Source of the DNA: Pseudoalteromonas piscicida
Lineage (GTDB): Bacteria; Pseudomonadota; Gammaproteobacteria; Enterobacterales; Alteromonadaceae
DNA: 62,006 nt
Reading direction: 5' to 3'
Assembly: GCF_002744175.1 (NCBI RefSeq)
Contig: NZ_NKHF01000105.1
Coordinates: 1 to 62,006 of the forward strand
Below are positions 17,295 through 26,639 of this stretch, piece after piece. Positions within the stretch are counted from its first letter, which is position 1. Each line of letters opens with the position of its first letter. Position numbers and translations under genes: made by a program. The notes beneath the pieces are model-generated. The model was not told the origin of the DNA, searched no databases, and saw only the letters and a program-made list of their open reading frames with translations.

Positions 17295-19979
17295 ATGGAC
17301 GCAACAAGCATAAAGCACCTTATAGATAAACTAAATCACCACAGTGCCACAGCATTAGAAGCGGCAGCTGGGTTTGCAGCAAGTCGAAAGCATTTTGAAG
17401 TGCTACCAGAGCATTATCTTTTAAAGTTAATGGAGGAGCATAACGATGGCGATGTTGCGAAGATTTTGCCGTTTTTTGAAGTAGACCAAGATACCCTTTG
17501 GAACAGCGCCCTTGAGTTTATCAATCAACAAGACGCTGGTAATCCGAGTAAACCGGTGTTTTCTCGTAGACTATACGAATGGCTTGAAAAAGCTTGGCTG
17601 AGTGCAAATATGCGCCATCAAAGTGATTGGATCACAGGAGCTGCACTGATCGATTCATTTAAAGACATGGCAATTTATAGTCCTGCTTTTGGCCTAGCCC
17701 GTGAGTTCGACAAAATTGATACTCACTTTTTAAAGCAAAACATAAATAAGATCTGCAAAGGATCAACCGAACGCCAAGTTTTTAGTAAACCGAGTGCGAA
17801 CAACACGATTTCTAACAGTAAGGCGCAAGACGAAAGTGCACTCAATGCATTTTGTGAAGACCTAACAGAGAAAGCCCGTGGCGGAGCCATTGATCCGGTG
17901 CTTGGTCGAAATGAAGAAATTCGTCTTGCCATCGACGTATTGTGTCGTCGCCGGAAAAACAATCCTATTTTTGTGGGAGAGCCGGGGGTTGGTAAAACTG
18001 CAGTTGTAGAGGGGCTTGCGCAACGTGTTGTTGAAGGACAAGTGCCCCCTGAGCTGAAAGATGTTCGGATCTGTGTGTTAGACATGGGGCTTCTTCAAGC
18101 TGGAGCGGGTGTAAAAGGTGAGTTTGAGCGACGACTTAAACAAGTGATTGATGAAGTGAAGGGCGCCGCAACGCCTGTGATCTTGTTTATAGACGAGGCC
18201 CATACTTTGATTGGTGCTGGTGGTGATGCGGGCATGGGTGATGCCGCCAACTTATTAAAACCAGCCCTTGCGCGCGGGGAAGTACGCACGCTTGCTGCAA
18301 CAACATGGAGTGAATATAAAAAGTATTTTGAGCGAGATGCTGCGCTTGAGCGACGCTTTCAGCTAATTAAGGTGGACGAGCCGAGTGAGCAAGCAGCGAA
18401 GCTCATGCTAACCGGCTTAAAAGACAAATACGAAAAACACCATCAAATCCAAATTACTGACAGCGCAATCGAAGCGGCAGTATCACTGTCTGCAAGATAT
18501 ATTACCGGTAGACAATTACCGGATAAAGCCATTGATGTGCTGGATACAGCTGCGGCCATGGTCCGAATGGGGCCTGCCACCTCTCCTGTGGTTATTGACA
18601 AAGCGAAAGAGCAAATTCGCTATTACCAAAGCCGTATTGAACGCTTGGGGTTGGAATCAAAGCTGGGTATTGCCGATCAAACTTGTATTCAAAGTTTGAC
18701 CAATGAGTTGGCGCAAGCACAGACTGAACTGGCTGCGCTTGAGCAAAGCCGAGCTAAGCAAATCGAAGTATTTAATGCTTTGCATGCTGCAAGTGAAGAA
18801 GAAAAACCAGAGATAAGACATTTGCTTGCGTCTTTAAATCAAGACGATAATGCCATTTTCTCCGAAGTGACCAGTGACACTGTTGCGCAAGTGATTGCGA
18901 GCTGGACAGGGATCCCTGTCGGTAACATGGTGAAAGATGAGCTTGAAAATCTTATTACCTTAGAACAGTCACTAGCTCAACATGTGGTCGGACAAACCGC
19001 TGGGCTTACCGCAATTGCACAGACATTGCGGGTAGCTAAAGCTGGCGTGTCGGCATCGGCTGGTCCATTAGGTGTGTTTCTGTTGGCTGGCCCCTCTGGT
19101 GTAGGTAAGACAGAAACTGCCAAACACATAGCAGAGCTTCTATTTGGTGGTGAGAAGTTTTTAACCACCATAAACATGAGCGAATATCAAGAATCACACA
19201 CGGTTTCTCAATTAAAAGGCTCACCCCCTGGCTATGTTGGATATGGTGAAGGGGGAGTGCTAACTGAAGCAGTGCGCCAACGACCATACTCTGTGGTGCT
19301 GCTTGATGAAGTTGAAAAAGCACACGCAGATGTTATGAACATGTTTTATCAGGTGTTTGAAATGGGTGTAATGCGAGACGGAGAAGGACGTGAAATAGAT
19401 TTTAGAAACACCGTTATCATTATGACTTCAAACCTAGGTGCTGAGCAGATCATTAACGCGTGTACACCTGAAACTGAGCAACAAGCGATGCAGCAGATGG
19501 TTGATGGCATCATTCAGCAAGGTGTACCGGAAGATGAAGAAGCTGAAGGAAATAAAGCACAAACGCCGTTTGAGCGACCAAGCTTTCAGCAGCTAGTCAG
19601 CTTGATTAAGCCAAACTTGCTCGCGCATTTTGCTCCGGCATTATTAGCTCGGATGCAGGTCGTACCGTTTTTTCCACTAGATACCGAAGTACTAAAGCAT
19701 ATTGTTGCATTAAAGCTTGAGAAAGTGGCTACGCGTTTGCGGGACAACCATGCAATAGGACTTCGTGTAGACCAAAGCGCACTTGATTATCTTGCGGATA
19801 AGTGTGCGATGTCTGATAGTGGCGCACGCTTAGTCAACGCAACGATTGAACAACAGATTTTACCGGGAATAGCTCGCTCAATTTTAGGCTTTATGAGCGA
19901 AGAGGATATGCCAGATTTGCTAACGCTTACACTGGATGACAAGGGTGAAATTGAAGCCGTATTTGCCGACTTAAGCTAA
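17295..19979 (+). CDS. tssH: T6SS sheath-recycling ATPase ClpV (TssH)
   Basis: An 894-residue AAA+ unfoldase that takes apart contracted TssBC sheaths. A Clp N-domain lies at residues 5-150. The first nucleotide site has GEPGVGKT near residue 228 and the second GPSGVGKTET near 599. Walker B ILFIDEAH precedes the IGAGGDAGMGDAANLLKP pore region, which is the ClpV form. The long middle region is consistent with ClpV rather than ClpB. It follows tssG by 28 bases with its own AAGGATAAAAAG ribosome site. Confidence 0.96.
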   Translation: MDATSIKHLIDKLNHHSATALEAAAGFAASRKHFEVLPEHYLLKLMEEHNDGDVAKILPFFEVDQDTLWNSALEFINQQDAGNPSKPVFSRRLYEWLEKAWLSANMRHQSDWITGAALIDSFKDMAIYSPAFGLAREFDKIDTHFLKQNINKICKGSTERQVFSKPSANNTISNSKAQDESALNAFCEDLTEKARGGAIDPVLGRNEEIRLAIDVLCRRRKNNPIFVGEPGVGKTAVVEGLAQRVVEGQVPPELKDVRICVLDMGLLQAGAGVKGEFERRLKQVIDEVKGAATPVILFIDEAHTLIGAGGDAGMGDAANLLKPALARGEVRTLAATTWSEYKKYFERDAALERRFQLIKVDEPSEQAAKLMLTGLKDKYEKHHQIQITDSAIEAAVSLSARYITGRQLPDKAIDVLDTAAAMVRMGPATSPVVIDKAKEQIRYYQSRIERLGLESKLGIADQTCIQSLTNELAQAQTELAALEQSRAKQIEVFNALHAASEEEKPEIRHLLASLNQDDNAIFSEVTSDTVAQVIASWTGIPVGNMVKDELENLITLEQSLAQHVVGQTAGLTAIAQTLRVAKAGVSASAGPLGVFLLAGPSGVGKTETAKHIAELLFGGEKFLTTINMSEYQESHTVSQLKGSPPGYVGYGEGGVLTEAVRQRPYSVVLLDEVEKAHADVMNMFYQVFEMGVMRDGEGREIDFRNTVIIMTSNLGAEQIINACTPETEQQAMQQMVDGIIQQGVPEDEEAEGNKAQTPFERPSFQQLVSLIKPNLLAHFAPALLARMQVVPFFPLDTEVLKHIVALKLEKVATRLRDNHAIGLRVDQSALDYLADKCAMSDSGARLVNATIEQQILPGIARSILGFMSEEDMPDLLTLTLDDKGEIEAVFADLS

Positions 19980-20005
19980 CGGTCAATACGAGTAAGGAGA
20001 CGATT

Positions 20006-22045
20006 ATGGAAATGTTAGCATCACTTGCCGATAAACTTCCTACAGCCAATGAAAGTCATTTTGCGATTGAAATCGCGGGGCTATCAGGGAGTTTATTTAA
20101 AGTACTGAGTTTTGAGTCCAACAATGACAGCTTATGTAATGACTACCAATTTAACATTGAAGTGTTAAGTGAAGAGTTAATCGAGCCCGACTTAGTAATA
20201 GGTAAGGATGTGACACTAACCATTACATGGGCGATGTCAGATAGAACCATTTCCGGGATCATTACCGAGTATCTTTGCCATGGTCGCAATCATCAAGGCT
20301 ATGTTTATACCTTGTCTTTGCAATCTTTGTTGGTGTTATTAAAGCATCAAAGATCAAACCGTGTCTTCACTGATATGTCAGCAGATGCCATTGTGAAAAG
20401 CGTGTTAGATAAGGCAGGGTTCCCAGCTGCCAAATTACAGGTAAAAGCATCATCACCAACATTAGAAATGACGGTGCAATATGATGAAAGCGACTTTGAC
20501 TTTGTAACTCGGTTAATGCGGCGATATGGGTTTGTCTATGGCAGTATCGAGTCTACTGATGGCCAGGCAAACTTGTCGGTGTTTAACACCAGTAGTGACT
20601 TTTCTTCACAAATGGAAGAGATCACTTTGCCTTATGTCGCGCCGACGGGACAAGTGAGATCCAGTGAATCGGTGTTTGCTTTTTCTAAAAAATCGAGCTT
20701 TTTGAATGCTGGATTTCATCTCTACGATGAAGATTATGAGAGCGGTAGTGCGTTTTCACTCAACAGCCAGAACCAGTCTACAGTGGCAGGTTTTGGCGAA
20801 AGCAGTATTTATGCTGAAAACTTTACCACTCAAGGCGATGGCGACACGCTTACTCAAGTGCACCAGCAAAGCATCGACTGCCAAAGAAACTTATTTATTG
20901 TAGATACCGATTGTAGAGCGCTTCGACCAGGCCTTACTTTAACTATTACCGATCACCCAAGTTACAGCGGCCGCTACCTGATAGTGTCGGTGGCGCACAA
21001 GGGCTGTCAGAGTGGTAGTGTTGAATATGGCTCAAAAGTCAAAGGGTTAACCTATAAAAATCAAGCTACGATTATTCCAATCGACGTGCAGTTTAAAGCA
21101 CCCGTGATAAAACGGAAAAAAGTATTTGCGTCGTTTAATGCCACTATTGAGCAAGAGGTGGATGACAAAGGTCGTTACAAAGTTAAACTGCCATTTAATC
21201 AAGATGGTGAAGGGGAGCAAAGCAAGCCAACACGATTAATGCAACATTATGGCGGACCGGGAGGGCATGGTATGCATTTCCCGCTAAACAAAGGCACTGA
21301 GGTTATTGTTGCTGGGGAAAATGGCGATTTAGATCGGCCCGTTATTCTCGGCGCGCTGTTTAATGACGAGGCCTTAAGCCCTGTCACAGCTGAAAATTCA
21401 ACAGAAAACAAACTTGTTACCAAGGCAGAGCACACCTTATTGATGGATGACAAACAAGGTGAAGAGAAAATTCAATTGTTCACCAAAGGGCAAGAAAATA
21501 TCCTTGAATTTAACGCAACCGAAGGAAGTGAATTTATCAAGCTTGAAACCCAAAAAGGTTATATCGATATTAAATCGAAAGAAGCGATGACAATGTCATC
21601 ACAAGCTAATATGGCAGCTGAAGCAGAGAAAGAGATCAGCATTCGTGCTGAAGATGCCATCTATATCCAAAGTATTGAAGCAAATGTTGAAATAAACGCC
21701 AAAGAAGCGGTTCAGCTTAGCGCAGATACAGACATTAACATTCAGTCTTCACAGAGCAATATTCTATTTGAATCGCAGCAGAATATTAGCCTTGAGGCAG
21801 CTCAAGATATTAGTTATTTCAGTGTTCAAGGGAACGTGGAGTTAGCCGCCCAAAATGGCGACTTTACTGTTAATGCAGAGCGAAATATTTCGATTGTAGG
21901 GCAAGGCAGCGGGTCCATTCAGTTGTCTCAGGGCGGCGGAAAAATAGAGATTGATGCCGCCGGTAACATCACAATTGAAGCCAATAATTTGAATCTGAGC
22001 GCTAGCAATATCGCGGTGTCGGGTAGTGCAATCAGCCATAACTAA
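20006..22045 (+). CDS. vgrG: VgrG/TssI spike protein
   Basis: A 679-residue VgrG. The gp27/gp44-like part covers residues 1-360, the gp5 OB fold about 365-450 (DKGRYKVKLPFNQDGEG, then HFPLNKGTEVIVAGENGD), and a repetitive C-terminal beta-prism follows with many short repeats of the EINAKEAVQLSA kind. No extra toxin domain is visible, so it is a structural spike that carries cargo through adaptors. The gene heads the downstream cargo module, which marks the effector at 26.6 kb as its likely load. Confidence 0.93.
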   Translation: MEMLASLADKLPTANESHFAIEIAGLSGSLFKVLSFESNNDSLCNDYQFNIEVLSEELIEPDLVIGKDVTLTITWAMSDRTISGIITEYLCHGRNHQGYVYTLSLQSLLVLLKHQRSNRVFTDMSADAIVKSVLDKAGFPAAKLQVKASSPTLEMTVQYDESDFDFVTRLMRRYGFVYGSIESTDGQANLSVFNTSSDFSSQMEEITLPYVAPTGQVRSSESVFAFSKKSSFLNAGFHLYDEDYESGSAFSLNSQNQSTVAGFGESSIYAENFTTQGDGDTLTQVHQQSIDCQRNLFIVDTDCRALRPGLTLTITDHPSYSGRYLIVSVAHKGCQSGSVEYGSKVKGLTYKNQATIIPIDVQFKAPVIKRKKVFASFNATIEQEVDDKGRYKVKLPFNQDGEGEQSKPTRLMQHYGGPGGHGMHFPLNKGTEVIVAGENGDLDRPVILGALFNDEALSPVTAENSTENKLVTKAEHTLLMDDKQGEEKIQLFTKGQENILEFNATEGSEFIKLETQKGYIDIKSKEAMTMSSQANMAAEAEKEISIRAEDAIYIQSIEANVEINAKEAVQLSADTDINIQSSQSNILFESQQNISLEAAQDISYFSVQGNVELAAQNGDFTVNAERNISIVGQGSGSIQLSQGGGKIEIDAAGNITIEANNLNLSASNIAVSGSAISHN

Positions 22046-22061
22046 GCAGGGAGCAAAGTCT

Positions 22062-22484
22062 ATGAAAAGTAATGTTGTACAGTTTCCTCAATCATTAAAT
22101 AGTACTGTGTGGCGAGTATCTGCCATTGATGAGTTGGGCAAAATATTACGTGTTAAATGCCATGAGGCTAATGTTGAACTGAACGTACAAGGTCAGCTAG
22201 ACAGCGTTTGTAGAGCAGCCATTGATGATGAAGTGTTACTTCATAGTGTGGAAATGCCAGTGGTGATTGGTCGCTTATCTAGCCACAAAGATTTTCCCGC
22301 TGCCGCCATTTCAGACAACAATGGTACGGTAGTGTTAAGCGCACAACAAAAGGTATGTGTTAAAACCAAAAATGGCAGTATCGCCATTAATGGTAATGGT
22401 GAAATATACCTCGAGGGTAAATTGCTAAACGCTGATATTGAGCAAGATTTGAGCCTGCAAGGCTGGCCAATCAGACTAAACTAA
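22062..22484 (+). CDS. DUF6484-like T6SS accessory protein
   Basis: A 140-residue protein of unknown role from the small family often found just after vgrG (my recollection of the family is DUF6484). ATG 22062 is chosen because GGGAG lies about 9 bases before it; an upstream in-frame extension would run back into vgrG. The C-terminal half (NGSIAINGNGEIYLEGKLL) has the short-beta-repeat look of a spike extension. It may cap or lengthen the VgrG needle. Confidence 0.6.
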   Translation: MKSNVVQFPQSLNSTVWRVSAIDELGKILRVKCHEANVELNVQGQLDSVCRAAIDDEVLLHSVEMPVVIGRLSSHKDFPAAAISDNNGTVVLSAQQKVCVKTKNGSIAINGNGEIYLEGKLLNADIEQDLSLQGWPIRLN

Positions 22485-22501
22485 GCTGGGTTGTCGTTAC
22501 T

Positions 22502-23647
22502 ATGTTATTAGCAACAACTAAATTAGCTGTGCATCGTCAGCAGCTTAAGTCACTTTGGCGACATTATGAAAAATTGAACACACGTCAAGTTGTAGAGCAG
22601 GGACGTTTGTATGCCCTTGAGCAGCAGCTACTTAATCACCTCTATACGTTAGCAGCGACGGATGAAGCGCATTGGATAAACCTTTCCCAAATTGAGCGCT
22701 TGGTAAACGGCTCTATTGAGGAAGTATTTGAGTTAACGCAAGAAATTGACTCACCACCGCTGTTGCTACTAATTAAGCATTTATTCGGAACGAGGGATTT
22801 TAGCGGAGAAACTGATGAGGTGCTTGCAGCTATCGGTCGTAGTCCAGTACTTGCAGATTTATTGGTACATAATTTATCGGCATGGCAGCTGGATTTTGGA
22901 GATGCCCTTAGGCAGCGAATATTGTCGACTGACGAATGCTGGCCAACAAGTCTGATCTGTATGGCTTTTAGCTCGGTTTCTCTGTCTCGTCATCAGCTTT
23001 TGGCTGCGCTTGAGCATAGCAACCCTGAGATTGCATTTGCCGTATTAGTGAATATGTGGATCGAGGGGAACGATCAGTTATCGCAGCAGTTAATCAAGCG
23101 ATTTGCCATGACAGATGATGTTGCAATTAAGGCTAAGTTGTTGCAACTAGCGGGTCTGCTTGACGATCCGAACTGGGATGAGCCCAGCCTACTTTATTGC
23201 CAACAAAACCCAAGCTACATTGCCGAAGTATGTCCGTATTTTTCGCATACCAGATCACTACAAAACTTAGTCCAATTACTTCAAGTCCCTAGTACAGCGA
23301 AGGGCGCATACGAAGCATGGAAGCAAATTACTAATATAGAGCTACCTGAGGAAAGTGCAATAAGTGATGTTAAAACAGGTGTTAAATCTCAAAAATCACA
23401 AAAACTACCTAGTTTTAAGCAAGCCGAGTACGAACGCCAAGCATTAGCATCCGCTAATATCCATTATCAACTTGCGGGGCGCGATGAATTAGCACCAAAT
23501 CAATGGCTAGACCAAGGAGTTGTTGGCCTTGCTGTGCAACGTAAGCTTGCAAAGTTACCTTCACGATCACTTGGCGCGGCGCTTTATTTTGTTCAAATGC
23601 ATGAGCGACAGTGGCAATTAGTAAAGAAGGAGCTAATGGCATGCTAG
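22502..23647 (+). CDS. TIGR02270-like T6SS accessory protein
   Basis: A 381-residue mostly helical protein with HEAT-like leucine-rich helices (LLALEHSNPEIAFAVLVNMW region, about residue 170-190). It resembles the uncharacterised TIGR02270 family seen in VgrG-PAAR cargo modules. No catalytic motif or membrane segment is visible. Its end overlaps the next gene by 7 bases. A loading or chaperone role is inferred only from position. Confidence 0.6.
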   Translation: MLLATTKLAVHRQQLKSLWRHYEKLNTRQVVEQGRLYALEQQLLNHLYTLAATDEAHWINLSQIERLVNGSIEEVFELTQEIDSPPLLLLIKHLFGTRDFSGETDEVLAAIGRSPVLADLLVHNLSAWQLDFGDALRQRILSTDECWPTSLICMAFSSVSLSRHQLLAALEHSNPEIAFAVLVNMWIEGNDQLSQQLIKRFAMTDDVAIKAKLLQLAGLLDDPNWDEPSLLYCQQNPSYIAEVCPYFSHTRSLQNLVQLLQVPSTAKGAYEAWKQITNIELPEESAISDVKTGVKSQKSQKLPSFKQAEYERQALASANIHYQLAGRDELAPNQWLDQGVVGLAVQRKLAKLPSRSLGAALYFVQMHERQWQLVKKELMAC

Positions 23648-24671
23648 TGAATGAATCGAACTGGCAAAGTAGCACTATTGACGCATGGGACGAAAATAAA
23701 GACGCTATTGCCTTGCTGGTCGTAAAGCAGAACTTTGAATACGACAAGGAAGGCAATCTAGTGCCAGATCCAACTGGCGAGCCCGTTGTGCTTGCTGATG
23801 ATTTCAACGGTAAAGGGCTAGAAGCCTGCTTAACAGCGGTGAGTGAAACGCAGCCATATAAAGCAGGGTTTGAAGTATATGGTGAACTAACGTGCTTTCC
23901 ACCTACCGATAAACAGGCTCGTGTTGTTGAGGTGGGTGTAAAGCTTGGGTGCAACGACCAAGTATTTGTCGATAAGCTACTGCGAGTGACAGGTGAGCGA
24001 CACTGGAGGAGGTCTTTATTCGGTCCGGTTGCAAGTGACCTGATGTGCTATCGCCTTGCGTATTGAATTATCAATTGGCATTTGGCGGTGCAAGCATTGC
24101 TGATGAAAAACAAATCTTGGCACAAAACCCGCTCGGACGAGGATATAAACTAAGAAATAAAGACGCTAAAGGCCGTCAGTTACCACAAGTTGAATATGCC
24201 GATCAGGTGTTAAAAAAGCCAAGTCATGAAACTGCGGTGGCCTGTTTTGCTGCGATCCCCCCTTTTTGGTCCCCAAGGGTAGACAAACTGCCTGAAGTAG
24301 ACGCGTCTGCGGTATTGGCAGGTAAATTTCCTTTTAAAACTGCGGTTCCAGCGGCGCATTATCAGGTGGCTCCACTCGATCAACAAACTTCCAACCGCTT
24401 TAGCGATGGCTGGTGGCTTGAACTGATGGGGTTAACGCAAGGCTTGCCCTACGGACAAAGTCTTAGACTTACACTCCCTTTAGTTCATCCACGCTGTCGA
24501 TTAATAAATGGCGCTGAAGCTACCCCTGTTTCTATGCAGTGCGATACGCTTGTGATTGACTCACAAACCCAGCAATTATCCTTGATCTGGCGCGGTTCGG
24601 TAAAAAAGAGTCAAACGGGCTGCAGCAGTGTGTTTTTGGTTGAAGAAGAGGGAGCACATCATGCAGTTTGA
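23641..24671 (+). pseudogene. DUF2169 effector-adaptor gene, split by a frameshift
   Basis: Two overlapping frames form one DUF2169 protein of about 343 residues. The first frame (ATG 23641, stop 24066) carries VTGERHWRRSLFGPVAS, the usual motif before the hallmark. The hallmark LNYQLAFGG follows at once, but in the frame that is open from 24039 to 24671. Joining them needs a -1 shift between 24036 and 24066, consistent with loss of one base, perhaps in the CC run at 24039. DUF2169 proteins are adaptors that help load PAAR-linked T6SS effectors. I see no slippery heptamer, so a mutation or sequencing error is likelier than programmed shifting. A GTG at 24045 could restart translation. Confidence 0.8.
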
Positions 24672-25557
24672 GTTAATCGCAACCGCTACGCCCGCGGGCT
24701 GTCATCAAAGTGCGTTATACACAGCAGTCGCCAATAACATGCGCTTTTGTACACCGAGTAAAGCAATTGTGCAATATGACCAGAGTCTCGACGCACCATA
24801 TTTATGTGCACAAATAGAAGAAATTTCTGTCACTAGGCGTAAACATCGGTGTTTAACAATATTAGACACTTTGCTAAGTAAAACCAAAGAGAAGTTTGAT
24901 CAGATGGCCAACACTTGGGATGGCACTATGCACCTGATCACCGCTTGCTCCAAAGATGGCGAATTATACATTGACGAACAAGAGGCGCGTAAACTTTGTA
25001 ACGATCTTGAATTGACCGTTGATAGTATCGTTACGCACAAAACGTGCGATTTAAACAGACTAAGCCCACATAGCCTATATGTGTTCGTTGATAGCTGTAT
25101 TGGCTATGACGAAGCGTCACGACCAGAGTGGGTAGGAAAACTACAAGTTGTTGGAGGTCCTGAGGGGACAGTGCTAAGTGAAGGTGGTTGCGTATTACTC
25201 GGAGCAAACACAGACTTAGCTTGTGAAGCAACAGTGTATCAAGGTGACTTAAGCGAATTATTAACCGAGCTAAACGCAAATATACATGAGCCATACGTTT
25301 CAACTTGTCTGCTTGGCGAACAATGGCAAAGAACCTGGCTTAACGCCACTCGAGCACTGTACCAAGAGCATGACTCGCTAATTGAACTACGTAACACGGC
25401 CAACACTATTGGTTATAGCGGCGTTGGTCATCATGCGCTTGGACTTGCAGTTGCAAGCAGCTATTTACACAATCCTTTAAACACTCATATTGAACGAGTG
25501 TGGTTAATCATAGAACAGCAAAAACCACAATTAATTGCAGTAACAAGGAGCCAGTGA
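24661..25557 (+). CDS. Thiolase/ketoacyl-synthase-like T6SS accessory protein
   Basis: A 298-residue protein with a thiolase-like outline: YVFVDSCIGYDE near residue 140 and a Gly-rich end, TGYSGVGHHALGLAVASSYL, near residue 258. Proteins of this kind sit between DUF2169 and DUF4150 genes in VgrG cargo modules. The usual Cys-His-His set of active ketoacyl synthases is not obvious, so it may be a scaffold rather than an enzyme. ATG 24661 is preferred because GAGGGAG lies about 8 bases upstream. It overlaps both neighbours (11 bases and 1 base). Confidence 0.6.
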   Translation: MQFELIATATPAGCHQSALYTAVANNMRFCTPSKAIVQYDQSLDAPYLCAQIEEISVTRRKHRCLTILDTLLSKTKEKFDQMANTWDGTMHLITACSKDGELYIDEQEARKLCNDLELTVDSIVTHKTCDLNRLSPHSLYVFVDSCIGYDEASRPEWVGKLQVVGGPEGTVLSEGGCVLLGANTDLACEATVYQGDLSELLTELNANIHEPYVSTCLLGEQWQRTWLNATRALYQEHDSLIELRNTANTIGYSGVGHHALGLAVASSYLHNPLNTHIERVWLIIEQQKPQLIAVTRSQ

Positions 25558-26636
25558 TGAGTTTTATCGCAGCTGTAAAGGGAAAAGAGCCGGATTCAAT
25601 TCAATACGATCAAGACGCAACTACCGCCACATTGAGAGTGGGTGGTAGTGTATCTTGGCGCCACAATAATCCAGCATTATTAAAGCTCACTATCGCAGCG
25701 AAAAATAATGGTGCCATTGGCTGTGTAAATGGGATTGCCGTATTCCCTGACAAGACAAGCGGTGAAAATGCATTTATTGATGAGATAGCCAGAGCCAAAT
25801 ACGGTGATATGGTGCTTGGAGAGATGATCACTGAATTTATTAGTGACTATATTGTGCCACCACCGCAGTGGGATGCCGATAAAAACCAGCCCATACTACC
25901 CCATGAAGAGCCTGAAACTGGCATGGATATGCATAAGCCAATTGATGACGCCAGAGCATTTTTAGATTTGGTTGAGCGCAAAATAGGATGGCAAGTTGGT
26001 AGCGAGGAACAAATCGAAAAAGACGTAGCTAGTGAGGCGCAGCAAGTTGGCATCGTAAGCGGCCAAAACGTATTAATTAATGGCCGCACCGCAGTCCATA
26101 AAGACAGCGGTGGCATGCTCAATACCATAGATGTTTGCTGGACTAAAATTGGTAAAGTTGTTGTGCCAATTCCTTATAGCAATCTCGCCAAATCCAAAGA
26201 TGCAGCGAGCACGGCAAGCTCGGTAAAAATCAATGGTAATCCTGCAGCCAACATCAAAAGTAACTTTTCAAAAAGTACAGGTGATCAGCCCGGCAAAAAG
26301 AAAGGCATTGCCAGTGGCACAATTAAAGGCAAAGCCGAATTTATTCTTGGCTCTTTTGATGTGTATATCGAAGGAAAACCCGCCGTTCGCCAAGGAGATC
26401 TTATGATCTCTAACAGTAAAAATACGCCGCCTTCTCCCCTAAACCAACCGGGCGGTGCTACTCCTAGCTCACTGTCAGTGGCAAAAAGAGAGGCAATGGT
26501 TACCGAACAAGATCCAATCCAAAGTGCATTTGGTCTAAAGAACCAAAGCAGCCGTAGTCTTATCTCACAGGGAAATTTCGTGATAAAGCAAGGCGCAAAC
26601 AAACAACAAAAAAAACTAGAGCAGGGAGGGCAATAA
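25557..26636 (+). CDS. PAAR-like tip protein, DUF4150 domain
   Basis: A 359-residue protein. The DUF4150 PAAR-like domain lies at about residues 165-300: NVLINGRTAVHKDSGG, then CWTKIGKVVVPIPYSN, then KPAVRQGDLMISN. DUF4150 proteins sharpen the VgrG spike and connect the effector. The N-terminal 150 residues are unassigned. The start ATG shares its first base with the stop of the previous gene (TGATG), so the two are coupled. The putative effector starts 3 bases after its stop. Confidence 0.82.
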   Translation: MSFIAAVKGKEPDSIQYDQDATTATLRVGGSVSWRHNNPALLKLTIAAKNNGAIGCVNGIAVFPDKTSGENAFIDEIARAKYGDMVLGEMITEFISDYIVPPPQWDADKNQPILPHEEPETGMDMHKPIDDARAFLDLVERKIGWQVGSEEQIEKDVASEAQQVGIVSGQNVLINGRTAVHKDSGGMLNTIDVCWTKIGKVVVPIPYSNLAKSKDAASTASSVKINGNPAANIKSNFSKSTGDQPGKKKGIASGTIKGKAEFILGSFDVYIEGKPAVRQGDLMISNSKNTPPSPLNQPGGATPSSLSVAKREAMVTEQDPIQSAFGLKNQSSRSLISQGNFVIKQGANKQQKKLEQGGQ

Positions 26637-26639
26637 AGT

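Noticed and set aside
24036..24066. Programmed ribosomal frameshift in the DUF2169 gene
   Set aside because: No X-XXY-YYZ slippery heptamer or following stem was seen; a base loss or sequence error is simpler.
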